A stretch of 64,000 nt of DNA, taken from JBGPHT01 sp041484525 (lineage in GTDB: Bacteria; Acidobacteriota; Terriglobia; Bryobacterales; Bryobacteraceae). Shown here piece by piece: positions 24,630-32,975 of this stretch (position 1 is the stretch's first letter; each line of letters starts with the position of its first letter). A program made the translations under genes and the position numbers. The notes beneath the pieces are model-generated. The model was given only the letters and a program-made list of their open reading frames with translations, was not told where the DNA came from and made no database searches. Where the stretch lies: positions 1 to 64,000 of the forward strand of contig JBGPHT010000020.1 of NCBI GenBank assembly GCA_041484525.1, read 5' to 3'.

Positions 24630-25334
24630 ATGAGTACAGTTGCAGTCAGTCCCATCAACCGGGCGGCGCGCTTCTACGAGGCGCCCATCGGCAAGAAGTT
24701 CGTCATGGCCGTCACCGGCGTGCTGCTCTTCGGCTACGTGGTTGCCCACCTGCTCGGCAACCTGCAGGTCTATTCGTCCGACCCCGAGCAGATCAACCGC
24801 TACGCCGCGTTCCTGCACAATCCATCCAACGCCATCTTCCTGTGGGGCGCGCGCGTGGCGCTGCTGGTGGCGGTCGCGATGCATATCGTGGCTTCGGTGC
24901 AGCTCTGGAAACAGAACCGGACGGCGCGGCCCGTTGGATACATGAAGAAGGATGACGTCCCCACGTCCTACGCGGCGCGCACCATGATCTGGAGCGGGCC
25001 GATCGTGGCGGCGTTCGTGATCTTCCACGTGTTGCACCTGACGGTGGGCGCGGTGGTGCCGCTGCAGGAACTCGGCGTGAACCAGCCGAACGTGCGCGCC
25101 AACGTGATCGGCGGATTCCAGAACCCCTTCCTCGCGGGGTTCTACATTTTCGCCATGATCCTGCTGTGCATGCACCTGTACCACGGGCTGTGGAGCATGT
25201 TCCAATCGGTGGGGCTGAGCCATCCGCGCTACACGCCGAAGCTGCAGAAGTTCGCCAAGATTGTGGCCATCCTGATCGCCATCGGCAACTGTTCGATCCC
25301 GATCGCGGTCCTGACGGGACTGTTGACTTACTGA
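24630..25334 (+). CDS. sdhC: Succinate dehydrogenase cytochrome b subunit
   Basis: 234 residues with five membrane helices of the cytochrome b558 type found in Bacillus-like succinate dehydrogenases. Probable haem-ligand histidines lie in VVAHLLGN, AMHIVA, FHVLHL and CMHLYHG. It anchors the SdhAB dimer and passes electrons to quinone. It is the first gene of the sdhCAB operon (11-bp gap to sdhA). Confidence 0.93.
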   Translation: MSTVAVSPINRAARFYEAPIGKKFVMAVTGVLLFGYVVAHLLGNLQVYSSDPEQINRYAAFLHNPSNAIFLWGARVALLVAVAMHIVASVQLWKQNRTARPVGYMKKDDVPTSYAARTMIWSGPIVAAFVIFHVLHLTVGAVVPLQELGVNQPNVRANVIGGFQNPFLAGFYIFAMILLCMHLYHGLWSMFQSVGLSHPRYTPKLQKFAKIVAILIAIGNCSIPIAVLTGLLTY

Positions 25335-25345
25335 GGAACGCCAGC

Positions 25346-27259
25346 ATGGAACTCGATTCGAAATGTCCAACCGGGCCGATTGAAACGCGATGGGACCGCC
25401 ATCGATTCAATCTCAAGCTGGTGAATCCGGCGAACAAGCGGAAGCATACCATCATCGTGGTGGGGACGGGCCTGGCCGGCGGATCGGCCGCGGCTACGCT
25501 GGCGGACCTGGGGTACAACGTCAAGTGCTTCTGCTTCCAGGATTCGCCGCGGCGCGCGCACTCGATCGCGGCGCAGGGCGGCATCAACGCCGCCAAGAAT
25601 TATCACAACGACGGCGATAGCGTGCACCGCCTCTTCTACGACACGGTGAAGGGCGGCGATTTCCGCGCGCGCGAATCCAACGTCTACCGCCTGGCGCAGA
25701 TTTCGCTCAACATCATCGACCAGTGCGTGGCGCAGGGCGTGCCCTTCGCGCGCGAGTACTCGGGATATCTGGACAACCGGTCGTTCGGCGGCGCCCAGGT
25801 GTCGCGCACCTTCTACGCGCGCGGGCAGACGGGGCAGCAGTTGCTCCTCGGCGCCTACCAGGCGCTCGAACGCCAGATCGGCCGCGGGCAGGTAAAGATG
25901 TTCCCGCGCACCGAGATGCTGGACCTGATCGTGATCGACGGCAAGGCGCGCGGCATCGTGACGCGCGACCTGGTCACGGGCAAGCTGGAATCGCACCTGG
26001 CCGACGCCGTGATGCTCGGCACCGGCGGCTACAGCAACGTTTACTATCTCTCGACCAATGCCAAGGGCTCGAACGCCACCGCCATCTGGCGCGCGCACAA
26101 GCGGGGCGCGTTGTTCGCCAACCCGTGCTACACCCAGATCCACCCGACCTGCATTCCCGTCTCGGGCGACTACCAGTCGAAGCTGACGCTGATGAGCGAA
26201 TCGCTGCGCAACGACGGGCGCGTGTGGGTGCCGCTCAAGAAGGGCGACACGCGGCGGCCCAGTGAGATTCCGGAAGCCGGGCGCGACTACTATCTGGAGC
26301 GACGCTACCCGAGTTTCGGCAACCTGGTGCCGCGCGATGTGGCCTCGCGCAACGCCAAGCTGGTGTGCGACGAGGAGCGCGGCGTAGGAGAAACCAAGCT
26401 CGCGGTCTACCTGGATTTCCGCGACGCCATCCAGCGCCTGGGCAAGCAGACGATCAAAGAGCGCTACGGCAACCTGTTCGACATGTACGAGCGCATCACG
26501 GGCGAAGATCCGTACGCCGTGCCCATGCGCATCTATCCCGCGATCCACTACACGATGGGCGGGCTGTGGGTGGATTACAACCTGATGTCGAACATCCCGG
26601 GGCTCTACGTGACGGGCGAGGCGAACTTCTCCGACCACGGGGCCAACCGCCTGGGCGCCAGCGCGTTGATGCAGGGTCTGGCCGACGGCTACTTCGTGCT
26701 GCCCAACACGATCAACGATTACCTCGCGTCCACGAAACTGGAGAAGGTGGATACGTCGCACCCCGCGGTGCTCGAGGCGGAACAGCAAGCCACCAGTATC
26801 ACGCGGCGGCTGCTGGATGCGAAGGGCACGCGGTCGGTGGATTCCTACCATCGCGAGCTGGGAAAGATCATGTGGGATTACTGCGGCATGTCGCGCACGG
26901 CCCAGGGGCTCAAGCAGGCACTGGCGGCGATCCCCGAGCTGCGTGAGAAATTCTGGCGCGACGTGAAGGTGTTGGGGACGGGCGAAGAACTGAACCAGTC
27001 GCTCGAAAAGGCCGGCCGTGTGGCGGACTTCTTCGAACTGGCCGAACTGATATGCATCGACGCGCTCGAGCGTAACGAATCCTGCGGCGGCCACTTCCGC
27101 GAGGAATATCAGACGCCGGAGGGAGAAGCGGCGCGCGACGACGAACGCTACTCGTACGTGGCGGCGTGGGAGTTCCGCGGCGTGGGTAGCGCGCCCGCGC
27201 TGCACAAAGAGCCGCTCACCTTCGAGTACGTTCACCCGGCGCAACGGAGCTACAAGTAA
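25346..27259 (+). CDS. sdhA: Succinate dehydrogenase/fumarate reductase flavoprotein subunit
   Basis: 637 residues from ATG at 25346 (GAGGA upstream); the frame is open to 25166 but overlaps sdhC. The FAD-binding GTGLAGGSAAATLADLGYNV, the covalent flavin histidine in RRAHSIAAQGGINAAKNY, the active-site HYTMGGLWVDY and the GEANFSDHGANRLGASALMQG segment are present. It oxidises succinate to fumarate at the membrane. The Bacillus-type length (near 600) and SdhC type agree. It shares one base with sdhB (TAATGA). Confidence 0.97.
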   Translation: MELDSKCPTGPIETRWDRHRFNLKLVNPANKRKHTIIVVGTGLAGGSAAATLADLGYNVKCFCFQDSPRRAHSIAAQGGINAAKNYHNDGDSVHRLFYDTVKGGDFRARESNVYRLAQISLNIIDQCVAQGVPFAREYSGYLDNRSFGGAQVSRTFYARGQTGQQLLLGAYQALERQIGRGQVKMFPRTEMLDLIVIDGKARGIVTRDLVTGKLESHLADAVMLGTGGYSNVYYLSTNAKGSNATAIWRAHKRGALFANPCYTQIHPTCIPVSGDYQSKLTLMSESLRNDGRVWVPLKKGDTRRPSEIPEAGRDYYLERRYPSFGNLVPRDVASRNAKLVCDEERGVGETKLAVYLDFRDAIQRLGKQTIKERYGNLFDMYERITGEDPYAVPMRIYPAIHYTMGGLWVDYNLMSNIPGLYVTGEANFSDHGANRLGASALMQGLADGYFVLPNTINDYLASTKLEKVDTSHPAVLEAEQQATSITRRLLDAKGTRSVDSYHRELGKIMWDYCGMSRTAQGLKQALAAIPELREKFWRDVKVLGTGEELNQSLEKAGRVADFFELAELICIDALERNESCGGHFREEYQTPEGEAARDDERYSYVAAWEFRGVGSAPALHKEPLTFEYVHPAQRSYK

Positions 27260-28020
27260 TGAGAATCGTTCTCCACATCTGGCGGCAGCGCAACGCGACG
27301 GAAAAGGGCCGCATGGTGCGTTACGAGGTTCCGAACGTCAACCAGGAGATGTCGTTCCTGGAGATGCTCGACGTGCTGAATGAGGACCTGATCGCGAAGG
27401 GTGAAGATCCGGTGGCGTTCGACAGCGATTGCCGCGAGGGCATCTGCGGCACCTGCGGCTGCATGGTGAACGGCGTGGCGCACGGCCATTTGCCGGGGAC
27501 CACCTTGTGCCAACTCCACATGCGCCACTTTAAGGACGGCGCCGAATTGTACCTGGAGCCGTGGCGGGCGCGCGCGTTTCCCGTGATCAAGGACTTGGTG
27601 GTGGACCGTACAGCTTTCGACCGCTTGATCGCTGCCGGCGGTTTCATATCCGCCTCGACCGGCAGCCCGCCGGACGGTAACACCATCCTGATTCCGAAGG
27701 AAACCAGCGACCGCTCGATGGACGCGGCCGCCTGTATCGGCTGCGGAGCGTGCGTGGCGATGTGTCCGAACGCATCGGCGTCGCTGTTCATGGGTGCCAA
27801 GATTGCGCACCTCGGCCTGCTGCCGCAAGGTCAGCCGGAGCGCGAGCGGCGCGTGGTGGGCATGGTGGCTCAGGCCAATACGGAGCTGTTCGGAAGCTGC
27901 ACCAACATCGGGGAATGCGAAGCCGTCTGTCCCAAGGAGATCAAGCTGGAAACGATCGCGCGCATGAACTGGGACTTCCTGAAAGCCAATTGGACCGGCC
28001 GCGGCGCGCAGGCCGAATAG
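27259..28020 (+). CDS. sdhB: Succinate dehydrogenase iron-sulfur subunit
   Basis: 253 residues. The [2Fe-2S] cluster ligands lie in CREGICGTCGCMVNG and TLCQLH; the 4Fe-4S and 3Fe-4S clusters are bound by CIGCGACVAMCPN and SCTNIGECEAVCPKEI. It connects the flavin of SdhA to the cytochrome b subunit. It begins within the sdhA stop (TAATGA), which points to coupled translation. Confidence 0.97.
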   Translation: MRIVLHIWRQRNATEKGRMVRYEVPNVNQEMSFLEMLDVLNEDLIAKGEDPVAFDSDCREGICGTCGCMVNGVAHGHLPGTTLCQLHMRHFKDGAELYLEPWRARAFPVIKDLVVDRTAFDRLIAAGGFISASTGSPPDGNTILIPKETSDRSMDAAACIGCGACVAMCPNASASLFMGAKIAHLGLLPQGQPERERRVVGMVAQANTELFGSCTNIGECEAVCPKEIKLETIARMNWDFLKANWTGRGAQAE

Positions 28021-28027
28021 TCCAGCG

Positions 28028-28369
28028 CTATCTCTTCGAACTGGCCAGGAGACGCGCCAGGTCCAGCAGGTGTTGGGGCTTGTACGCTTTCTTCGACCAC
28101 TTGGACGTTTGCGCGAACTCCACGCCGACGAAGTAGCCGATCTCCCGATAGACGCAGTACCGGACGATGCCGCCCAGCCGCTGTTTGGGAGTCTCCCAGT
28201 GGATTTCAACGCCCAGCGCTATGGGTGATTCGAGCTGCAGGCAGGCCCCGGAGTGAGAAATGTCCTCCAGAAGCGCCATAGCCAGCCGCTTCTTACCGGC
28301 CGCCTCCTTCCAGCAGACCTGGATCATGTCCGCGCAAAGCATGCGAGTTTCGATTCGCCGTTCTTGCAT
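28028..28369 (-). CDS. PilZ domain protein
   Basis: 113 residues. The N-terminus has RRIETR and the middle has EDISHSGACLQLE, the two PilZ motifs (RXXXR and DXSXXG) that bind cyclic di-GMP. VGVEFA near the end is also typical. As a stand-alone PilZ protein it is probably a c-di-GMP effector, perhaps linked to surface functions. It is convergent with sdhB (7-bp gap) and not obviously in an operon. Confidence 0.88.
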   Translation of the reverse strand: MQERRIETRMLCADMIQVCWKEAAGKKRLAMALLEDISHSGACLQLESPIALGVEIHWETPKQRLGGIVRYCVYREIGYFVGVEFAQTSKWSKKAYKPQHLLDLARLLASSKR

Positions 28370-28418
28370 CTGAAATACATATCGGCGGGCAAGGGCCGAT
28401 TCTTTACCCCAAGTAGAT

Positions 28419-28656
28419 TCAAAGCAATTCCGCGAGGGATTCGATGCCGATCGATCTCATCAGCGCAACCTCGGAGAGAATGCTATGAAGTGTGCCGGTC
28501 TTCAGAGGGTTATGCAATGGAATCGTGATCATGTGAACCGGAGGTCCTTCGTGCCGCAGCCTGACGTGGCTTCCCTTTTGACGGAGCACCACATAACCGA
28601 GACGTTCCAAAAGCCCGGATTGCGCGATCTCCTGATACACCTCGTGGCAACTTCAT
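28419..28656 (-). pseudogene. hicA: HicA-type toxin gene with a +1 frameshift
   Basis: The HicA start MKLPRGVSGDRAIRA begins at ATG 28656, which overlaps the hicB stop as ATGA. After that the reading frame must shift to continue LERLGYVVLRQKGSHVRLRH..TIPLHNPLKTGTLHSIL, which includes the catalytic GSH histidine. The shift lies in a run of four A (28609-28612 on the plus strand); one A fewer would join both halves into a normal 78-residue HicA (double-stranded RNA-binding-like toxin that cleaves mRNA). A GTG at 28640 could start the second frame alone. It may be a real mutation or a sequencing error. Confidence 0.8.
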
Positions 28657-28874
28657 GCCGCTTCGAACGGAATCAATTCGTCCTTCATGTAGTGCAGTTG
28701 TACCAGGCGGGGATGTGCCGCGCCTTCTTCGAAGTGAAGCGATGTTGCCTCGAGAACGTTGGCGCGGAGTTCCTCCCAAGTCTCGCCTTCCGTGAAGATC
28801 GCGTGGCCCAGCGCACGTGCGCAGTAGCCGCCCTCGTCCGCGTCGCGAACCTCGAAGATTAGCTCCATGTCCAT
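28653..28874 (-). CDS. hicB: HicB-family antitoxin
   Basis: 73 residues with the HicB partial RNase H fold: ELIFEVRDADEGGYCARALGHAIFTEGETWEEL.ANVLEATSLHF. It has no C-terminal DNA-binding domain, as in short HicB proteins. It would bind and neutralise HicA. The gene is intact and lies upstream of hicA with a four-base overlap, the less common hicB-hicA order. Confidence 0.85.
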   Translation of the reverse strand: MDMELIFEVRDADEGGYCARALGHAIFTEGETWEELRANVLEATSLHFEEGAAHPRLVQLHYMKDELIPFEAA

Positions 28875-28925
28875 AGAATACCTGAGGCGCCAACCCCACG
28901 ACGCAACCGCTCCCAGTCCTCCCTT

Positions 28926-30113
28926 CTACCGATGCGCCGTCGCCGCCGCACTCCAACGCGCCGACACCTTTTTGATCCGCTCCACGGCTTCCATCAGGTT
29001 CTCCATCGAGTTGGCGTAGCTGAAGCGGATGTAGCCCTTCCCGTAGCCGCCGAAACAGCCGCCGTCCAGGCAGGAGACTCCAGCTTCGTTCAACAGCAGG
29101 TCCGCCAGTTGCTTCGAATCCATGCCAGTGCCGGTGACGTTCGGGAACGCATAGAACGCGCCGCCGGGCAGGGCGCAACGGAAACCTGGGATCTCGTTCA
29201 GACCTTTCACAACGGCGTCGCGACGGCGCCGGAACTCCGCCACCATATCGCGGACGCAGTCCTGCGGGCCGTCGACAGCAGCGATGCCGGCACGCTGCGT
29301 GAAGCTCGCGGTGCAGGAGTTGGAATTGACCATCAGTTTGGTCACGGCGTCCACCAGCCATTCGGGCATGACGCCGTATCCCATGCGCCAGCCGGTCATC
29401 GCATAAGTCTTCGAAAAGCCATCGAGGATGATCGTCTTTTCCAGCATGCCGGGGAACGAGGCGATCGAGACTGGCGCCTCGCCGTAGCTGATCTGGGAGT
29501 AGATCTCGTCGCTCAGCACCATCACGTCGCGATCGCGCAGCATGTCGGCGATGGCCCTCAGATCGTCGCGCGGGATCACGCCGCCGGTCGGATTCTCGGG
29601 CGAGTTCAGGATCACCATTTTGGTCTTGCCAGAGAGGCGGTCGCGGAACAGATCGAGGTCGAACGAGAAACCGCGGTCTTCCATCAGCGGCATCGGCACT
29701 GGCCTGGCGCCGAGGAAACCGATCATCGATTCGTAGATGGGGAATCCAGGGTCGGGATAGATCACCTCATCGCCCGGCTCGAGCAGCGCCAGCATGGGGA
29801 AAAAGATGATAGGTTTGCCGCCCGGCACAACCGACACATGCTGCGGGCCCACCTGGATATTCCGCGTGCGGCTGACGTGGCCGGCGATGGCCTCGCGCAG
29901 CTCCGGCATTCCCTGCGGCGGACCGTAATGCGTCCAGCCTTCGTCGAGTGCCTTCTTGGCCGCTTCCACGATGTGCGGCGGCGTGGGAAAATCCGGTTCG
30001 CCGATTTCCAGGTGGATGATGCTGCGTCCCTGCGCTTCAAGGGCACGCGCGCGGACCAGAACATCGAAGGCGGATTCCACCCCGATGCGGCTCATTCGCT
30101 CTGCCAGTTTCAT
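28926..30113 (-). CDS. PLP-dependent class I/II aminotransferase
   Basis: 395 residues from ATG at 30113; the frame is open to 30227 but this overlaps the previous gene. Fold-type I signatures: HLEIGEPDFPTPPHIVEA, NSPENPTGG, DEIYSQISYG and the PLP lysine in DGFSKTYAMTGWRMGY. This is the aspartate/alanine/aromatic aminotransferase family; the substrate cannot be fixed by eye. It follows the OB-fold protein and thiolase in the same direction with a 4-bp gap, so it may act with them in an amino acid or acyl-CoA pathway. Confidence 0.9.
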   Translation of the reverse strand: MKLAERMSRIGVESAFDVLVRARALEAQGRSIIHLEIGEPDFPTPPHIVEAAKKALDEGWTHYGPPQGMPELREAIAGHVSRTRNIQVGPQHVSVVPGGKPIIFFPMLALLEPGDEVIYPDPGFPIYESMIGFLGARPVPMPLMEDRGFSFDLDLFRDRLSGKTKMVILNSPENPTGGVIPRDDLRAIADMLRDRDVMVLSDEIYSQISYGEAPVSIASFPGMLEKTIILDGFSKTYAMTGWRMGYGVMPEWLVDAVTKLMVNSNSCTASFTQRAGIAAVDGPQDCVRDMVAEFRRRRDAVVKGLNEIPGFRCALPGGAFYAFPNVTGTGMDSKQLADLLLNEAGVSCLDGGCFGGYGKGYIRFSYANSMENLMEAVERIKKVSARWSAAATAHR

Positions 30114-30117
30114 GTGA

Positions 30118-30324
30118 TTATGCTTTCCGGAAAAATGGCACGCCGTCGCGCTGTTCGACTTCGACCACGCGGTCGTCGATGGCGACACGCTCGCCCAGGA
30201 TGCGGCCGGTGACGCGGCCGCCGCCATCCAGGGTCACGATCGAAGTCTGGTAAGGCACATCCTTGATGAACGCCTCGGGCGCCGAATAGATCACGGTTTC
30301 GGTGTAAACAATGCCGGTCCTCAT
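30118..30324 (-). CDS. Small OB-fold (DUF35-type) protein partner of thiolase
   Basis: 68 residues: VTGRILGERVAIDDRVVEVEQRDGVPFFRK is the OB-fold end of DUF35/ChsH2-type proteins that pair with SCP-x/thiolase-like enzymes. The usual zinc ribbon in front is missing, so the protein is short. Its start overlaps the thiolase stop by four bases (ATGA), which supports a functional complex with that enzyme. Confidence 0.8.
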   Translation of the reverse strand: MRTGIVYTETVIYSAPEAFIKDVPYQTSIVTLDGGGRVTGRILGERVAIDDRVVEVEQRDGVPFFRKA

Positions 30325-31481
30325 GCCGCCCCCAGAATGCTCACTACGCAGGTGGCGCCGGAGCCGCCCAGGTTTTCGGCCAGTCCCAGCGAATGGCGCG
30401 CGACCTGCCGTTCGCCGGCTTCGCCTCGCATCTGCTGCACCAGGTCGCAGATCTGCGCCACGCCGGTGGCTCCGACCGGGTGGCCTTTGGATTTCAGCCC
30501 GCCGCTCGTATTGATCGGCCGCGCGCCTTTGAGCCCGGTGCAACCGGCGGCTGTATAAGGTCCACCCTCGCCGCGCTTCGCGAAGCCCAGGTCTTCCAGC
30601 GCGATGATCTCGGCGATGGTGAAACAGTCATGCAGTTCGGCGAATTCGATGTCGCCGGCGGCGAACCTGGCCATTTGAAAGGCCTTCTCGCCGGCGCGGC
30701 GCACGGCGGGAAAGGTGGTGATGTCGGCCTTCTGATCGAGCGCGACGTAATCCGACGCCTGCGCGATCCCGAGCACGCGCACGGCCTTCGACGTGAACTC
30801 GTGCGCGCGATCGAGAGGCGCCAGGATGACGGCGGCGGCTCCGTCCGAGATCAGCGAGCAATCGTAAATGTTGAGCGGGTCAGCGATCGGTTTGCCGTTC
30901 ATCGCCTGCTCGAGCGTGATCGCCTTGCGCATGTGCGCGTCGGGATTGAGCGCGCCCGCCAGGTGGTTCTTCACCGCGACAGCGGACAGTTGCTCCCGGG
31001 TAGTTCCGAAATCGTGCATGTGGCGCCGCGCGATCATGGCGAAGAGCGACGCGAAAGTATTTCCGGCGCGCATTTCGCCCGAGCAATCGCCCGCCTCGGC
31101 CAGGATCTCGCTCACGCGCGGCGTGGACTGCGAGGTCATTTTCTCGACGCCCACCACCATCACGATGTCGTAGACTCCGGCGGCGACTTCGGTCCATGCG
31201 TGGAAAAACGCCGATCCGCCGGAGGCACACGCAGCTTCGATACGCGTCGAAGGAACGCCGTGGACGCCGAGGGCGGTGGAAACGTAAGGCGCGAGATGGT
31301 TCTGGCCGACGAACGCAGGTCCAGCGAAGTTGCCGAGGTAGAAGGATTCGATTTGCGCAGGCACCACACCGGCGTTGTGGAGAGCTTTTTGGCCGGCCTC
31401 GACGGAGAGGGTCCGGAGGTCCCGGTCGGGAAAGGCGCCAAAGGCAGTCTTGCCTGCGCCGATCACCGCAACAGGTCTCAT
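30321..31481 (-). CDS. Thiolase/SCP-x-type acyl-CoA acyltransferase
   Basis: 386 residues from ATG at 31481. The nucleophile Cys lies in EAACASGGSAFF, the second pair in ELHDCFTIAEI and GLKSKGHPVGATG (His). The end has GGSGATCVVSIL. The pattern (HDCF plus a DUF35 partner) is that of SCP-x-like thiolases acting in beta-oxidation-like or sterol/lipid pathways. It forms an operon with the OB-fold protein and the aminotransferase. Confidence 0.9.
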   Translation of the reverse strand: MRPVAVIGAGKTAFGAFPDRDLRTLSVEAGQKALHNAGVVPAQIESFYLGNFAGPAFVGQNHLAPYVSTALGVHGVPSTRIEAACASGGSAFFHAWTEVAAGVYDIVMVVGVEKMTSQSTPRVSEILAEAGDCSGEMRAGNTFASLFAMIARRHMHDFGTTREQLSAVAVKNHLAGALNPDAHMRKAITLEQAMNGKPIADPLNIYDCSLISDGAAAVILAPLDRAHEFTSKAVRVLGIAQASDYVALDQKADITTFPAVRRAGEKAFQMARFAAGDIEFAELHDCFTIAEIIALEDLGFAKRGEGGPYTAAGCTGLKGARPINTSGGLKSKGHPVGATGVAQICDLVQQMRGEAGERQVARHSLGLAENLGGSGATCVVSILGAA

Positions 31482-31855
31482 ATTCTTAAGCTTAACATCC
31501 GTCCCCGCAGGTCGAATGCGGCTGCGATCCCCCAAACACACCGGCCAGACACCTGGTCTCGAGAGCGAATCTTAGGCACCGGCTGCCCTCGGCGGGCACG
31601 ATACGGGCTTCGCACAGAACGTTCACCTTCTTCACAGGTATCTTGAATTTCTGCAACTGAGCGATGCGCAAATCCTCTTTGTCCGGCTGCGTGACTTGTC
31701 TGATTCGCATTTCGAGACACTATCACGCGCTTCCCGACTGCCGTAAACAGTAGGGGGTGGGGCAGGTCCTGGACCCCCCTGCTAAAATGAGCCTAGCGGA
31801 AGTACCGTTTTTTGTTTCCACGTTTTCCTGGTCCTGCCGTCATCTTAGATAGGAC
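31482..31855. other. Intergenic region, no convincing gene
   Basis: 374 bp between the divergent thiolase operon and the third ECF sigma gene. A minus-strand frame of 72 codons (31492-31710) exists but has no recognisable domain and no clear ribosome binding site, so it is left out. Near 31755-31785 there is a G-run followed by a short inverted repeat (GGTCC T GGACC). The sequence before 31856 is T-rich and probably holds the sigma promoter. Confidence 0.4.
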
Positions 31856-32404
31856 GTGGGAACGATATTTTACAGTCAGATGAGCGAAGTCATCGAGCCG
31901 GGCCTGGAGCTACTGGAGCGGCAGAATCGCTTTGTTTCCGAGCACTTACGCCGGATCTTCGTCCAAATTTACCGCATTGTCGAGAATGTCGCGGACGCCC
32001 AGGATCTGACGCAGGAAGCCTTCATCAAGGCGCTCCAGCACCAGGAACAGCTCAAAGACGAGCAAAAGGCCGCTCACTGGCTCTCCCGGATTGCGACCAA
32101 CACGGCTATCGATTTTCTGCGCCGGAGCGGCCGTACGGTTCATTGCGAGATCGAAGACACTTACGAGAGCGGCGGGGAAAGTCCGGAACAGATCCTGCTG
32201 CGGAGCGAGCATCGGGAGTACATCGAGGATGGCCTGCGGTTGTTGAGCGCGCGCGAACGGGCGGCCCTGATGCTGCGCGACGTGGAAGGCGTGCCCGCGG
32301 AAGAAGTGGCGAAACGGCTGGGGTGTTCCAAGGCGACGGTGCGTTCGCATATTGCGAACGCGCGCACCAAACTCCGCCGGTACATGGAAAGAAGGAAGCG
32401 GTAG
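31856..32404 (+). CDS. ECF-type RNA polymerase sigma factor
   Basis: 182 residues from GTG at 31856 (alternative ATG at 31880). Region 2: VENVADAQDLTQEAFIKALQH and HWLSRIATNTAIDFLRR. Region 4: LSARERAALMLRDVEGVPAEEVAKRLGCSKATVRSHIANARTKLRRY with a clear HTH. It is followed 4 bp later by an anti-sigma gene and then by a secreted protein gene, the third such unit in the window. Confidence 0.9.
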   Translation: MGTIFYSQMSEVIEPGLELLERQNRFVSEHLRRIFVQIYRIVENVADAQDLTQEAFIKALQHQEQLKDEQKAAHWLSRIATNTAIDFLRRSGRTVHCEIEDTYESGGESPEQILLRSEHREYIEDGLRLLSARERAALMLRDVEGVPAEEVAKRLGCSKATVRSHIANARTKLRRYMERRKR

Positions 32405-32408
32405 CAAG

Positions 32409-32975
32409 ATGAAACACCCGAGTCAGGCAACCTTGGCGTTGCACGCGGGCGGGGACCTTGGGCCGATCGCCCGATGGCGCACCGAGCGCCATCTCACCCG
32501 TTGCGAGCGCTGCCGGGAAGAGGTCGCGGCGTTCGAGACGGTACGGGACATGCTCCCCGGCCTCGCCCAGATCCCCGAAATCCCGTGGAACCGGCTGGCC
32601 GCCGAAATGAAGGCCAATATCCGTCTTGGCCTGGCGGCCGGCGAATGCGTCCGCGGTACTTTGCCGCTGCGCGATACTCCCCTGTTCACCGGCGCGCGCG
32701 CCGCCGTGGCCTTCGCCAGCATTCTGGCGCTGATGGCCACCAGCTTCATCTTGGAACGTCCCGTGCCGCAGTTGGCGAAGGATGAGCGGCCGATGGCGCA
32801 GGCCACCGGCAATGGAATCGAAGTCAGTGGAAATGGACAGACGCTGCGCTTGATGCACCCGGGCGGCGGCGATGTCGACGTAACTTTCTCAGTGGGTGCG
32901 CAAGGAACGGTCGGCGCCCGTTATACGGATCCCAAGACGGGCTACATGACCATCAACAGGGTTTATGCGGAGTAA
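32409..32975 (+). CDS. Anti-sigma factor with zinc finger and membrane helix
   Basis: 188 residues. HX3CX2C motif at His28, Cys32 and Cys35 (ERHLTRCERCREE); one membrane helix near residues 98-115 (AAVAFASILALMATSFIL); a periplasmic beta-rich tail with GGGDVDVTFSVGAQGTVGARYTD. It starts 4 bp after the sigma stop and overlaps the next gene by 11 bp. It should anchor and inhibit the sigma factor. Confidence 0.85.
   Translation: MKHPSQATLALHAGGDLGPIARWRTERHLTRCERCREEVAAFETVRDMLPGLAQIPEIPWNRLAAEMKANIRLGLAAGECVRGTLPLRDTPLFTGARAAVAFASILALMATSFILERPVPQLAKDERPMAQATGNGIEVSGNGQTLRLMHPGGGDVDVTFSVGAQGTVGARYTDPKTGYMTINRVYAE

Noticed and set aside
28609..28612. Programmed frameshift in hicA
   Set aside because: The short T/A run lacks a known +1 frameshift signal or stimulatory structure; mutation or sequence error is simpler.
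31492..31710. Minus-strand frame of 72 codons upstream of the third sigma gene
   Set aside because: No recognisable domain, no clear start signal and an odd Cys-rich tail; not supported.
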